A stretch of DNA of 64,000 bases, from contig NC_089495.1 in NCBI RefSeq assembly GCF_036850765.1, positions 121,853,033 to 121,917,032 on the forward strand, written 5' to 3'. The position numbers and the translations under genes were made by a program. The notes under the pieces are model-generated. The model searched no databases. It worked only from the letters and a program-made list of their open reading frames with translations, and was not told the DNA's origin. The stretch comes from Saccopteryx bilineata. Taxonomy: Eukaryota > Chordata > Mammalia > Chiroptera > Emballonuridae. This document shows, one piece after another, positions 44,100-55,599 of the stretch. Position 1 is the stretch's first letter. The number at the start of each line of letters is the position of its first letter.

Positions 44100-45724
44100 A
44101 AAATGTTCTAGATATTCCTTTTATTGGTCTAGTGAATCTTGTTGTTCCTTTCCCCATGTGAAATCTATTGCTTTCCTAGTCACTTTATATATCAGTTCTG
44201 CTAGTACTGGTAAGTATGAAATATGATTTCTCCAGTATGCAAATAATTCTATTTGTTGTGCTTCCTTTTTGTTAGTTGAGGCTTTTATGCTAAATATTTT
44301 ATTTACTACTTTTTCTGGTTTTTGTTTGTTTTTTGTTTTTTGTTTTTCCGAAGTTAGAAGCAGGGAGGCAGTCAGACTCCCACATGTTCCTGACTGGGAT
44401 CCACCTGGCATGCCCACTAGGGGGCAATGCTCTGCCCATCTGAGGCACTGCTCCACTATGACCGGAGCCATCCTCAGCACCTTAGATAGAGGCCATGGAG
44501 CCGTCCTCAGCGCCCAGGCCAACTTTGCTCCAATGGAGCCTTGGCTACAGGAGGGGAAGAGAGAGAGAGAAAGAAAGGAGAGGGGGAAGGGGTGGAGAGG
44601 CAGATGGGTGCTTCTCTTATGTGCCTTGACCAGGAATCAAACCTGGAACTCACCGGGCCAAAACTCAACCACTGAGCCAACTGGCCAGGGCCCCTTTTCC
44701 GGTATTTTTCTACCATCTGAGCTTCATTGAATTCCTACAAATTTTACTTCTGTCCCAGGGGGTTGTATTTTCTCTGGATTTATTGTTCATCCTGCTTTTT
44801 AAAATCGTTCTACTAGTTTGTTTAGGTCTTCTTGAAGGTTTTCTTTGTCTTCATTACACATGATAATATAACTAATGTATGTGATAATTTTGGATTGGTA
44901 GTCTTTTGGATTTATGCTAGAAGTTAACAGGTTATGTGCAGTGGCGATTGAATTTTTATACCCCTGTGGCAGCCTTTTAAATTGATATTGTTTTCCTTTC
45001 CAGGTAAAAGTTGTTATTGGTCTAGAGTCCTCATGAATGGGTATTGTGAAAAACATCCAAGAGATCGATTGCTGCCATAAATTTTGGGTTATCTTTTTGT
45101 AAAATATTGATTACTTCTTGTGCATCAGGTAAAGTTTTGTCTATGCTTGGGGAGTTTTCACTGATATTTCTATAATCTGTGGTGATTCTATAAGTTCTAT
45201 TTGGCTTTCTTACTGGCCATACTGGGCTATTATACATGTGTGATCTGCCTACTTCAGTTATATCTTCATCAATTAATTTGTTTATAGCCTCTGTAACTTT
45301 GGTGTCCTCCCTTTAATGGGTATTGTGGCATAAATGATGCTTTTAAGGGTTCTGTTAGTGTTATGGGCTTTATCTGTAATTGTGCCAAGTTTTTTTTAAT
45401 TTATGCAAGCCAGGTGTATGTATTTTTAATTCTATTAAATGTGGTAGTACGTCCATTCCTCTGATATTTTGGAAATTTGGGTTTAATTAGAAAGTTGTTA
45501 CTTCTTTAGTCAGTCCTTTATAATATATAACTCCATTTCTGGCTGATGCTATTAGTGAGTCCCCTTTTATTCCTTCTACTCATTTCTTTGTTGGATTTAT
45601 ATATTCCCTTTAGTAATGAGACCTGGGAACCTGTATCTAATAAAAATTGTGTCTGAAATTTCCTTCCACTATCTGGAAATTTTACCTCTAACAGGGAGTC
45701 TGTTATCTCCCTGTCTCTTAGCAA
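44100..45724 (-). pseudogene. Retroviral pol remnant: protease and reverse transcriptase
   Basis: Minus strand, right to left: an aspartic protease motif L-L-D-T-G-S-Q-V-S (45724-45518); RT palm stretches ending D-Y-R-N-I and F-M-A-A-I-D-L-L-D (45237-45031); R-L-P-Q-G-Y-K-N-S (about 44950); a Y-I-S-Y-I-I replacement at the catalytic Y-x-D-D site (about 44870); RT connection text with E-L-F-A-Y-W-R-N-H-I (about 44250), past a SINE at 44330-44692. Frames are broken and both catalytic aspartates of the Y-x-D-D box are lost. RNase H and integrase are absent. Confidence 0.8.
44330..44692 (-). repeat. SINE family A in the provirus pol remnant
   Basis: T/G-rich tail, TTTTTCCGAAGTTAGAAGC and head ending GAGCCAACTGGCCAGGGCC. 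Confidence 0.88.
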
Positions 45725-45841
45725 TAATTTTGGCTAATTTTTTGGAATTCCCCCCTCACTGTTCCATCGGGGGGAGTTACTTCTGTCTGGCAGTTTCTAC
45801 CCTTCTCATTATAGAATGATTTGTTCTATTTTCTTCCAGTC

Positions 45842-46863
45842 TTATTTTTGTCCCTGACTCTGGTTTTCTTCTTGCTTTTTATTAGATTTAAATGGGTTAT
45901 TATTGTGTTGCTTTTGTCTGTTAAATGGGTTATTCCTTTTCCAATACGGGGCTTGATTTTTTAGATAGTTGGGGTTTCCCTGTTTAATAGGACCACTGTA
46001 TGAAGATTTAAAATGGTCATTTCCAGTATTCATTCTTCTATATTTGAATCTATTTGTAGTTCTTTTCCCTAGGTTTGGCATAGATGTGTAGTATGTAGAT
46101 TAATTTTTTCTATTTAGGCCCTCATGTATTGTATTCTTTATCTAATGTGCTCTGCTGTGGATACCCCTTGTAACAAGTTTTGTAATGTTATTTTATAATT
46201 CTCTGGGGCTCCAGGTATGAGTGCTGTGATCATCCCTGATGTATTTTTATTTTCCCATGGATTTCCTAAACCATCCTCATATATACTTAATCAATGTACT
46301 AGCTTTCTTAACTGTATTTTTAACTCTCCTGTTTCTGTCCATCTAGCTGTTATTGCTCCTGATGTTAAGTCTATGGTGGGATATGCTGTTCTCCATGCTT
46401 CTCTAATCCAATTCCATAGTGATGTGATGTTATTCTATCTTTATTCCTATCAATTAATAACCCTAGCTGGTATTTAATTTTTAGATTTTCAATTGCATCT
46501 ATTACTGCTTTTAATTCATCTGTAGATAGGAGTATCTACAGATGTGTGTATTCCCATTCATAAATTTTGATTAACCAATCTACATCTGTATTATTTCCTT
46601 GAGTTAGTGTCTTTCTGAGTTCTGCTAGTTCTGTCCTGTTATATGGGCTAAATTCAATAGTTTCTTCATTATTAGAATCTTCCTGTTCTATAGATTTTTT
46701 TTCTCACCACTACTGGTTTTACTTTTTGCAATACTTCCCTGCTAGTTCCTTGCCCTTGTGTCTGCATCAATTTGTTCAATGGTTTGGAGGAGAATTCCGT
46801 AATTTCTTCTCCTTCTGCCTTTTCTGTGATGGGGTTTACATTTTTTGGGTTTTTAGGTTGCAT
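45842..46863 (-). pseudogene. Retroviral gag-like remnant
   Basis: The frame at 46081-45842 is very rich in N, K, R and Q with R-F-K-Y-R-R and N-N-P-F-N-R-Q-K boxes and no CCHC zinc knuckle; the frame at 46863-46672 is acidic then K-rich. The position between 5' LTR and protease identifies it as gag. The capsid major homology region was not found. Confidence 0.55.
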
Positions 46864-47311
46864 GAGATATTTTCTGCAACCAAGACCTTAAACCTTTTCC
46901 TTAGGGAGTCCTCGGTAGTCCTCCAAGGACTTTACGAAGTAAAATTTCTACTCTATCTCCCAAGTAGGTAAAATATTTTGGGTTAGTAATGGATATTTAA
47001 AACTAGTTTCTACATTCTACTTCCTCTAACACTCTCTTAGGCCTTTAGTTACCTTTAGCTTTAAGCAATATAATATTTTCATGAATTTGCTCCAGAGTTT
47101 ATTTTGTAGATCCTCTTTTCACAGACTATTCTCTTTTATTCCATTTGGAGGTGTTAGTGTGGTTTTCTCATGCTCCTTGGTACCTGGCAGGTCAGCATAA
47201 TACCCCAACTAGGCCTGACCCTAAGATGGAAAAGAAAATAATTTTCCAGCTTTCTGTGGACTGCCTTATCCCATATGGAGTCACAGTCCTTTTCACTGTC
47301 ACCTTCCAGCC

Positions 47312-47662
47312 TTATTTTATTTTATTCTTTTTTGTGATAAAGACAGAGACAGGAAAACAGAGAGAGGCAGATAGGGACAGACAGGAAAGGACAGAGATGA
47401 GAAGCATCAGTTCTTCATTGCAGCACCTTAGTTCATTGATTGCTTTCTAATATGTGCTTTCATTGGAGGACTACAGCAGAGTGAGTGACCCCTTTCTCAA
47501 GCCAGCAACCTCAGGCTTCAAGCCAGTGACCATGGGGTCATGTGTATGATCCTACGCTCAAGCCAGTGAGCCCATGCTCAAGCCGGCGACCTTGGGGTTT
47601 TGAACTTGGGTCTTCTGCATCCCAGTCTGACACACTATCCACTGCACCACTGCCTGATCAGG
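47312..47662 (-). repeat. SINE family B, minus orientation, in the provirus leader
   Basis: ATAAAGACAGAGACAGG tail side, head ending CACTGCCTGATCAGGC. Target repeats CCTTCCAGCTT / CCTTCTAGCTT. Confidence 0.88.
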
Positions 47663-47711
47663 CCTTCTAGCTTTTGATGCTAGACTTGCTTAATTTATAT
47701 GTCCTTATGGG

Positions 47712-47729
47712 ACTTCCGACTCTGCCAAT
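47712..47729 (-). other. Candidate primer binding site of the provirus
   Basis: Directly left of the 5' LTR the minus strand reads TTGGCAGAGTCGGAAG. TGG at the LTR border is typical; the next bases do not match a tRNA I can name with confidence (a Leu-type match is possible). Confidence 0.5.
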
Positions 47730-48708
47730 TATCCCAGGTTTTGCCAGCTATGTGTCCCCAGTACTGGCTATCCTTGTGCAGTGGGACATACTATGCAGTT
47801 TGTAACATAGTTCAGTTTGTGTCCTCAAGACTACTCTTGACATTATTCAGAGAGTTCTTTTTGGGCTAGCTCAGTTTTGCTTCTGGAAGAAAGACATGCA
47901 CCAACAACAAGTTGCAACAGCAGTTCAAAGCACAGACAATGTTTATTCACTCACAGTTACATGTGGAGATGCTGCCTAGGTACTCACTTAAGAAGGGGCT
48001 CTATTGGTGATGCTCCTCTCGGCGGAGTCTGGTTCAGGATCTGGTCCAACGTGGAGACATGCCCACTCTGCATTGGAGTCAAGACAACTGACTGCGGTTC
48101 AGGGGCCCCGTGCTTATGAACCTTTACATGCAGCACTTCTCGCCATATGGTTATCACAAATCAGAGAAACATCTGCCTATTGCCAACGTTCACTCTTTTT
48201 ATTTTTTTCTGACAGAGACAGAGTGAGAGTCAGAGACAAGGACAGACAGACAGGAAGGGAGAGAGATGAGAAGCATCAATTCTTTGTTGCGGCACCTTAG
48301 TTGTTCATTGATTGCTTTCTCATATGTACCTTGACGAGGGGCGGGGACTCCTTCTGAGCCAGTGACCCCTTGCTCAAGCCAGTGACCTTTAGACTCAAGC
48401 CAGTGACCATGGGGTCATGTCTGTGATCCATGCTCAAGGCAGTGACCCCACGCTCAAGCTGGCGAGCCCGCGCTGAAGCCAGCGATCTTGGAGTTTCAAA
48501 CCTGGGTCCTCTGCATCCCAGTCTGATGCTCCATCCACTGTGCCACTGCCTAGCCAGGCTAGGTTCACTCTTACCACTTCTTTGCACTCCTTGCTTGGCT
48601 GTTTGCTGGCACGTAAATTTCTTTAGTTTCACCTTGTATTCATTTCAACTGTTTACAAGTTTTCCTATTAATATTTCCACAACTTATTTTCCTATGTTTA
48701 TTATAACA
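47730..48708 (-). mobile_element. 5' LTR of the provirus, interrupted by a SINE
   Basis: Plus ends TATCCCAG (TG mutated to TA) and TTATAACA. SINE at 48199-48563 removed, it is about 610 bp. It has the empty site for the solo LTR of the partner copy. AATAAA on the minus strand at about 47947-47940. Confidence 0.88.
48199..48563 (-). repeat. SINE family B in the 5' LTR
   Basis: Target repeat GTTCACTCTT before 48199 and after 48563; the partner LTR has the uninterrupted GTTCGCTCTTATCACTTC. Confidence 0.92.
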
Positions 48709-48813
48709 ACTACCCACACCAAACTGCTTTTAGTTAGAACTTTTTTTTTTAAATTTCAGACCATCTTGTGTGGTTACTTTAGGTCTCTGAGTCTGCAAGG
48801 CAACAATGTAGGG

Positions 48814-49198
48814 CAGGGGTCTCAAACTCGTGGCCCGCGGGCCGCATGCGGCCCGCCGAACAATTTTGTGCAGCCCACAGACTAATCCACGAAGTTCAAA
48901 ATATTTTGGATAAAATTAAGTAAGCTAGGAGCCTACTTGTATTTTTCATTTCTCTAGCATCCTAGCTAGATATTAGCTTAGTTAATAGCAGTTGTGATGC
49001 GAACTACAGTTTCTGGTCGTTTTGTGACACTGAGTAAACTGCATGTACGATTGTGCTTGTTGTACTGATTTTTTTTTGTTTTCAACTGCAGTGAGAAAAG
49101 TGTTGCGTAACAGTTGCCTTTTGTAGACCTAGTGCGGCCGCCGAACGGCTGTGATCTTGCTCTGCGGCCCACATGCTGAGTTGAGTTTGAGACCCCTG
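48814..49198 (+). mobile_element. hAT MITE (family 5), intact, 8-bp duplication
   Basis: Ends CAGGGGTCTCAAACTCG and TGAGTTTGAGACCCCTG, flanked by ATGTAGGG at 48806-48813 and 49199-49206. 385 bp with a CpG-rich start (GGCCCGCGGGCCGC). The minus-strand frames inside could be transposase-derived scraps but lack motifs. Confidence 0.93.
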
Positions 49199-49313
49199 AT
49201 GTAGGGCATTTGTGAGCTTGTCAGGTTCAGCACGACTCCTTTTTCTTCCACAAAAGAAATGTAAATGGACCAAGTTGAAAAGTTTCTTCTTACTCAGATT
49301 TTGCAGTTTTTCT

Positions 49314-49603
49314 TTCTTTTTTTTTTTTTTTTTACAGAGACAGAGAGAGAGTCAGAGATGAGTAACATCAATCATTAGTTTTTCGTTGCAACGCTTAGTT
49401 GTTCATTGATTGCTTTCTCATATGTGGGCCTTCAGCAGACTGAGTAACCGCTTGCTTGAGCCAGCGACCTTGGGTCCAAGCTGGTGAGCTTTTTGCTCAA
49501 GCCAGATGAGCCTGTGCTCAAGCTGGCGACCTCGGGGTCTCGATCCTGGGTCCTCCACATCCCAGTCCAACGCTCTATCCACTGCACCACTGCCTGGTCA
49601 GGC
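49314..49603 (-). repeat. SINE family B, minus orientation, body partly deleted
   Basis: Target repeat GCAGTTTTTCTT on both sides (about 49302-49313 and 49604-49615). Confidence 0.92.
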
Positions 49604-49615
49604 GCAGTTTTTCTT

Positions 49616-51684
49616 GAATAGACATTTTAAAGATTTTTTAAAACTTTTTGGTTAGTTTCCAGAGTTGTGAAAATTTTAATTTTGAATTTTTAGCAGCATT
49701 TTTATTGCTTTTATGGAGGATGTTAGAGATGGAATTAAGCAAGACTTGTGGAGACAAAATACCTCGGCAAGGCAACCTTAATAACTTCTGCGGAAGGGCG
49801 TGCTGCCGCTATTGAAAGCCAGCCAGCAAGCATGCGGGCAGAGAGCCAATTCTGTTTTTAGCCCTAACGCAGGCCCTAGGCTGCTGGGTCTTGCTCCGTT
49901 GGCTGGAGTGTTGACAGCACAATCTTAGTTTTTCTGGATTGGCTAGTTTAAATGGCGGCACCAACGTGGAAGGGAGAGATGGGGATATCATTAACTAGGT
50001 AAGGGGGTTGAGGAATGGTCGGAAACAACTGGATGACCGGACGAAGGGGGTTGGGGGATTTGTAGACAAGTTAATTATTTCTCATTCTACTCTCTGGTCA
50101 GAGGGATGCCAATGAAGGGGGTTGGGAATTAGTTGAAGAAAAGAACATGAGTTAAACATTTCCTTCAGAGAAGTAGATTTATAGAGACTCTCACACTATC
50201 GTTTCAGTTTTATTCTCACTTTCCTGTAACTTTCTTTAGCTGTTTGTGCACCTTAGGGAAGTTTCCTTATTCTTCTTTGCATTGTGATTATATGAATATT
50301 TGTCTTCCACTAGCACATGTTAAGTTGAAAAGGTCCTCTCTGACAACAAATCATTAACTGCTTGCTGTCTGCCTTTCTCTGGACAAATGCTTAATTGCCT
50401 GGAACAATGGTTTTACATGTATTAATCCTTAAGCCCATCAGTTAAGACTTAAAACTGAAGCATTAAGCACTAAGTCTATTGACTACAACTAAAGCTAAAA
50501 ATGTAAACTCAAGAGTTCCCTTATCAAAGTCATTTATGGGCTGGGCAAACATCCCAGTATTTCTTAGACAAATTGGGACTTTTGATTCTGGTATGGTCAC
50601 ATGAGGCAAAATGTTTCTGCAATGCAAGGTGATTCTACTTCCTTTCTGTCCAGTGTTGTCTCTGTGGCAGGCAGCCTTCTGTAAATAATTACTGGGAGAC
50701 AGCATTAGTTCAACCTTGCTGTTTGTCTTTGTTTAGGGATGATTATCTTAGAATATGGATGAATTAGTCCATTCAACTAGTATATAATATTTACTTGTTA
50801 TGTACCAGGTATTGTGCTGGTGGTATAGATAAGAGAAGTAGAGTCTTTGTCTCCCTGGAGCTTCCAGTTTAGGGGAGAGACAGGCAAAAATAAAACAGCA
50901 AAAAAAACCCATAACATTAAGTACAAATTGTGGTAAGTATTATGAAGGAAATAAAGTGGTGCTGATATAGCAGATATGAACATTTAGTATACTCACACTG
51001 ACGACCCTTCCTTGCCATGCCTTTGTAGTTTGGCAGATATATTGGTCCTTGTATAAGATGGTCCTCAGTGTGTGTTCATTTTCTTGGTCTTCCTAGGTGT
51101 TTTCCTAGGAGATAGGCATCTACTATTTTAGTTGTACATGCTCTGCATGTACTTGTATGACATGTAGAACCCATTGCTTAAGTCTTGCCGCCTCTTAGCA
51201 GCAGCATCTCATTGCTGCAGTGGTCTTTCTCTTCTTGTTCTCCTAGACACAGCTAGGGAAGACCTGGGTCACATATGAGTATTGGGAAACTGTTTATATT
51301 TTAGAGGGATTAATAAAGAAAATACATAAAATCACAGAGAAATGAGTGGCCATTGGAGTCTCTTGAGAGTATTGGCTTGGCATAGAGATAGGAAAGAATA
51401 CACTGTTGACTGCTGGTTTTATCTAGCTGTGTCCCCGAGTGGAAGCCAAAAGTGGTGGGTGGCAAATCAGAGGACAGAAAACTTGAATTTTAAGTTTTAA
51501 GAGGATCTCTCAAAAATCAGTATCAAACTTGTCTTCCATTTCTAGCACCTGACATCTAGTGGAACCTTAGTGAAAATGGGGCAGAGGCTAGGAAAAAACA
51601 CTGTGGTGAGTGTTCATGTGTATCTAGGTCACTAGGGCACAAGGTGACCTCACTAACTGAGCTCTTACTTTTGTCTTTGGCCAG
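49616..51684. other. USP18 intron 4 end, unique sequence
   Basis: No repeat family recognised with confidence; ends in the acceptor of exon 5. Confidence 0.5.
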
Positions 51685-51764
51685 TATATGTCCAGCATGA
51701 CGCTGTTCAACTCTACCTCACAGTCTGGAACCTAATTAGGGACCAAATCACTGACGTGGACTTG
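51685..51764 (+). CDS. USP18: USP18 exon 5
   Basis: Acceptor TTTGGCCAG ends at 51684; donor GTAAGA. With the T carried over from exon 4 it encodes 27 residues, L-Y-V-Q-H-D-A-V-Q-L-Y-L-T-V-W-N-L-I-R-D-Q-I followed by T-D-V-D-L. V-Q-H-D-A and the L-W/V-W-N-L-I helix are conserved with human. It ends on a codon boundary. It is preceded by the 24-kb intron that holds a provirus and nested L1. Confidence 0.95.
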
Positions 51765-52071
51765 GTAAGATTCTAGAACTAGAGAATGTAGAAGTTTAAA
51801 ATGCTGTTCATTTAATTTATTCAGCAGTTGTTAATATACTATGTAGAGAGGATTAAAAGCGAAAATTTTTATTTTTATACAAAATGCTTGTCATAATTCC
51901 ATAATATTATTAATGTTGTTATTCTGCACCTTTCTGAGTGGAGCAAAGAACATTAGTAGGTGCCATTTCTGGGCTTCGGTCTGGTGGCTCCAACTTCTAG
52001 AAATTGTCCTGAGCTGGTCTATGGATGGCCCTGTGCCCTTCTTACCTCTCCTTTCCTGTTTTGTATTGTAG

Positions 52072-52218
52072 GTGGAGAGGCTGAAAGCCCTGTATACAAT
52101 TCAGATGGAGGAATCCTTGATTTGCCTTGAATGTACTGTGGAGAGTAATAGGAATAGTAGCATGCTGACCCTCCCACTTTCTCTTTTCGATATGGACTCA
52201 AAGCCCCTAAGAACACTG
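52072..52218 (+). CDS. USP18: USP18 exon 6, first zinc-finger CxxC
   Basis: Acceptor TTGTATTGTAG ends at 52071; donor GTGAGG. Forty-nine codons in phase 0. The L-I-C-L-E-C motif (Cys codons at 52123 and 52132) is the first CxxC pair of the USP fingers zinc site, and it is followed by the conserved S-M-L-T-L-P-L-S-L-F-D segment. Acidic and hydrophobic substitutions relative to human (for example Q-M-E-E for R-V-K-D) are conservative. Confidence 0.95.
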
Positions 52219-52601
52219 GTGAGGGATTTCTTTGGTGACTTTTCTGTGCCCACACAACCCAGGCTGCAAATGACCCTTGCTTCTTTAGTTCCTTTGGCTT
52301 TTAAAGAAATGATTTCTGTTTCCTTGGCATGGCTCTGGCTAAGTTCTCCTTGGCTGAATAAAATAAGTAAAAATTTCCTCCTACTTCCACTTTCAAATGC
52401 CCCCTCCTGTTTCGTTTTGTTTTGTTTTTTTCTCTAATCAGTAAGTACTGTTTAAGATCCTGCCCTGTGCACAACTCTGGGCCAGACATTAAGGGGGACG
52501 TGGAGATGACCAGAAAAGCTTAAACCCCCTTCTGCAGGACAGGGGCTGTACTCTGGATGGGAAACACCAATCCTGCTTTTCTGCTTGCTCTCCTGGGACA
52601 G

Positions 52602-52697
52602 GAGGATGCCCTTCACTGCTTCTTCCAGCCCAGGGAGCTATCGGGCAAGAGCAAGTGTTTCTGTGGAATCTGTGGGAAGAAGACCTGTCGGAAGCAG
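52602..52697 (+). CDS. USP18: USP18 exon 7, second zinc-finger CxxC
   Basis: Acceptor CTGGGACAG ends at 52601; donor GTACTC. Thirty-two codons in phase 0, starting E-D-A-L-H-C-F-F-Q-P-R-E-L. C-F-C-G-I-C supplies the second CxxC of the zinc site (human C-F-C-E-N-C). An extra Cys appears in G-K-K-T-C-R-K-Q where human has G-K-K-T-R-G-K-Q. Confidence 0.95.
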
Positions 52698-53085
52698 GTA
52701 CTCACTCATCACAGCCAGTTTCTTCCCCAGCCTGGAGCTGCGTCTAGAGAGCTTTCTGAGAGACTTCACGGAGCCCCCAGGGCACCTCATGGTAGTTGAG
52801 GGAGGGATTCCTGATTTGACCCAGGGATCCTGGGGCTCCTCAGATCACACCCCTGAGAGAAGGACAGAGTCTTTTAAAGGTGAGAGGAGGTCTGGGAACA
52901 GTAGCACAGTTTTCTCCTCAAGGCTAGACTAGGTACCTAGAGGACCCAGGTTGCTCAGGCCTTCTGTGGGAGAGCTCAAGAGACAGCCAGTGCCCCCTCC
53001 CCTTACACAGTTTGCTGTGGTATTTCTCTGAATCCACTGTTTCAACTGCCTTAGCACTTCATCTCCAGTGCTTTTGCTTTTGTAG

Positions 53086-53253
53086 GTCTTGAAGCTGACA
53101 CATTTGCCTCAGACCTTGACAATCCACCTCATGCGGTTCTCCATCAGGAATTCACGGGCAGAAAAAATCTGCCACTCACTATATTTCCCCCCGACTCTGG
53201 ATTTAAATCCGGTTCTTCTGACTGGGAAAGACCTCTGTGATACTGAGTATCAG
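53086..53253 (+). CDS. USP18: USP18 exon 8
   Basis: Acceptor CTTTTGTAG ends at 53085; donor GTAAGG. Fifty-six codons in phase 0. The first half (V-L-K-L-T-H-L-P-Q-T-L-T-I-H-L-M-R-F-S) is the conserved strand preceding the His box and is identical to human as I recall it. The second half, after F-P-P-T-L-D, is more diverged, which is also true among other mammals for this surface loop. Confidence 0.95.
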
Positions 53254-53504
53254 GTAAGGTGTTCCTCCCGTCTACCCTCATCTCCTCAGACAGTGACCTT
53301 TTGATTTTGCTCCCTCTCCCTAAGCTACTTGAAGTCACCCACTTATCAGAAATGGCATTTTTGGATGTCTCATCTGTGTCATTATCTCATCTCAGAAATG
53401 ATGCCCTCTGCTGGCCATGCTCGGTATACACTAAAGGAGGAAAACTCGCCAGCCAGTGGATGTCATTCACAGAAACATATTTTTTTAAAATCAGTATTTT
53501 GAGC

Positions 53505-53845
53505 CTGACGAGACGGTGGCACAGTGGATAGAGTGTTGGACTGGGATAAGGAGGACCCAGGTTCAAGACCCCAAAGTCGCCAGCTTGAGCGTGGGCTCAT
53601 CTGGTTTGACAAGGCTCACCAGCTTGGACCCATGGTCACTAGCTCGAGCAAGGGGTTACTCGGTCTGCTGTAGCCCTATGGTCAGGGCGCATATGAGAAA
53701 GCAATCAATGAACACCTAAGATGTCACAACGAAAAACTAATGATTGATGCTTCTCATCTCTCTCCGTTCCTGTCTGTCTGTCCTTATCTATCCCTCTCTC
53801 TGACTCTCTCTCTCTGTCTCTGTAAAAAATAAATAAATAAATAAA
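53505..53845 (+). repeat. SINE family B, plus orientation
   Basis: Head GCCTGACGAGACGGTGGCAC, tail (AAAT)n. Target repeats AAATCAGTATTTTGA / AAATCAGTATTTGA. Confidence 0.92.
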
Positions 53846-54156
53846 TCAGTATTTGATGGAAACCTGTGTGTTCTTGAACAACAACAATGAAATGTTATCA
53901 CCATGCCACCACCACTACCATTTCCTCTTTGTAGCTGCTTTTGTTCTAAGATCAAAAAGACTGTATTTTTAAATATTGGGTCTGTACTTATATGCTTCAT
54001 AGCACAGAGGGAAGGAACCCATAATGCAGAACCTTCTTTTTAACTAACGTGTAATACGTACATGTAGATAAGTAAGCATAACACCTTGGATTCTAAATAT
54101 AACACCAACCAAGCTTTCTTCTTTAAACAGCTTATGCCCACTTTGAAGATAATAAG

Positions 54157-54533
54157 GGCCCTGGCTGTTTGGCTCAGTGGTAGAGTGTCAGCCAGGTATA
54201 TAAATGTCCCAGGTTTTATTTCTAGTCAGAGCACACAGGAGAAGCACCATCTGCTTCTCCAACCCTTTCTCTACCCCTTCTTTCTCTCTCTTCCCTTCCT
54301 GCAGCCATGGCTCAATTGATTTGAGTGTATCATCCCCAGGTGCTGAGGATGGCTCCATGGAGCCTCTGCCTCAGGTGCTAAAAATAGCTAGGTTTCTAGC
54401 ATGGCCCCATATGGACAGAACCTTAGCCCCAGATGGGGCTTGCCGGGTAGATCCCATTCTGGGTACATGCGGGAGTCTGTCCCTCTATCTCTCCTCCTCT
54501 CACATGGAAAAGAAGAAAAAATAAAGAAAGAAA
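54157..54533 (+). repeat. SINE family A, plus orientation
   Basis: Target repeat GAAGATAATAAGG on both sides; head GCCCTGGCTGTTTGGCTCAG. Diverged body with TTGATTTGAGTG variant. Confidence 0.9.
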
Positions 54534-54734
54534 AGATGAAGATAATAAGGAAGTAGCCAGTACATTGGGCCAAATTTAATCAAAGTAAAGTTGAATTCAG
54601 TTTTCCTGAGCTAATAACTTATTGGGAGATTCTGAGAAATAAAAAGAGACATAAAAAATCCTTTTCTCCACATGTTTGAAATTCTACATTTAGTACAGTC
54701 TACATTTAGATATATATGTGTGTAACTATTTTTT

Positions 54735-54926
54735 ATAGGAGTATTATTTTTCAAATTTTATTTATTAATTTTAGAGAGAGGAGAGAGAAATAGAAAAGGG
54801 TAGAGGAGTGGGAAGCATCAACTCATAGTAGTTGCTTCTTGTATGTGTCTTGACCAGGCAAATCCAGGGTTTCGAACCAATGACCTTAGGTTGATGCTTT
54901 ATCCACTGCATCACCACAGGTCAGGC
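54735..54926 (-). repeat. SINE family C (short), minus orientation
   Basis: TTTTAGAGAGAGGAGAGAGA start, head ending CACCACAGGTCAGGC. Flanks GTAACTATTTTT / ATAACTATTTTT. Confidence 0.85.
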
Positions 54927-55169
54927 TACACATAACTATTTTTGAACTGTTTTGTTCTATTGGTCTGTTTACTATTCATGCTCTAGTATTTTAAATATTG
55001 AGGTCTGATAATATGTTAGAATACCGCCTATTATAATATAGGCTTTAAAACCAATTTAGGGCAAATACCCTTCATAAGATTCTCCTTTTTGTTCCTAGTT
55101 TTCTTTATTTCTACTTCTACATACCTGATAAGGTATATTAGATTTCTTTCTACTTAAAAGTGACTTTGG

Positions 55170-55536
55170 GCCCTGGCCAGTTGGCTGAGTGGTAGAGCAT
55201 CGACCTGGCGTGCAGGAGTCCCAGGTTCGATTCCCGGCCAGGGCACACAGGAGAAGTGCCCATCTGCTTCTCCACCCCTCCCCCTCTCCTCTCTGTCTCT
55301 CTCTTCCCCTCCCACAGCCAAGGCTCCATTTGAGCAAAGATGGCCTGGGCGCTGAGGATGGCTCTATGGTCTCTGCCTCAGGCGCTAGAATGGCTCTGGT
55401 TGCAACAGAGCAACGCCCCAGATGGGCAGAGCATCGCCCCCTGGTGGGCATGCCGGGTGGATCCAGGTCGGGCACATGCGGGAGTCTGTCTGACCCCCTC
55501 CCCATTTCCAACTTCAGAAAAATACAAAAAAAAAAA
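55170..55536 (+). repeat. SINE family A, plus orientation
   Basis: Target repeat AAGTGACTTTG before 55170 and after 55536. Body shorter by one internal block than the copy at 9191. Confidence 0.92.
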
Positions 55537-55565
55537 AAGTGACTTTGTCCCTGTCTCACTATCAC

Positions 55566-55594
<29 letters not shown>
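55566..55594 (+). repeat. Poly(A) run, 29 bases
   Basis: Pure A run not attached to a recognisable retroposon body; perhaps the remnant of a severely truncated insertion. Confidence 0.85.
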
Positions 55595-55598
<4 letters not shown>

Positions 55599-55599
55599 T

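Larger units (their letters stand above)
31961..48708 (-). mobile_element. Endogenous provirus with both LTRs, internally deleted and heavily nested
   Basis: Two LTR copies (31961-33087 and 47730-48708) share order and sequence, and the whole is flanked by ACTAC at 31956-31960 and 48709-48713. Orientation is minus, so the 5' LTR is on the right. Internal sequence right to left: primer binding site, gag-like, protease and RT fragments, an L1 complex (34506-43937), env-like fragment, polypurine stretch, 3' LTR. RNase H, integrase and the surface part of env are missing. The 5-bp duplication, a basic Gag end with no CCHC knuckle and presence of env do not match one genus clearly; a class III/spuma-related or unplaced lineage is possible. 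Not functional. Confidence 0.88.

Noticed and set aside
49082..49273. Minus-strand frames as a hAT transposase gene in the 385-bp element
   Set aside because: Too short, no zinc-finger or catalytic motifs; the element is a MITE.
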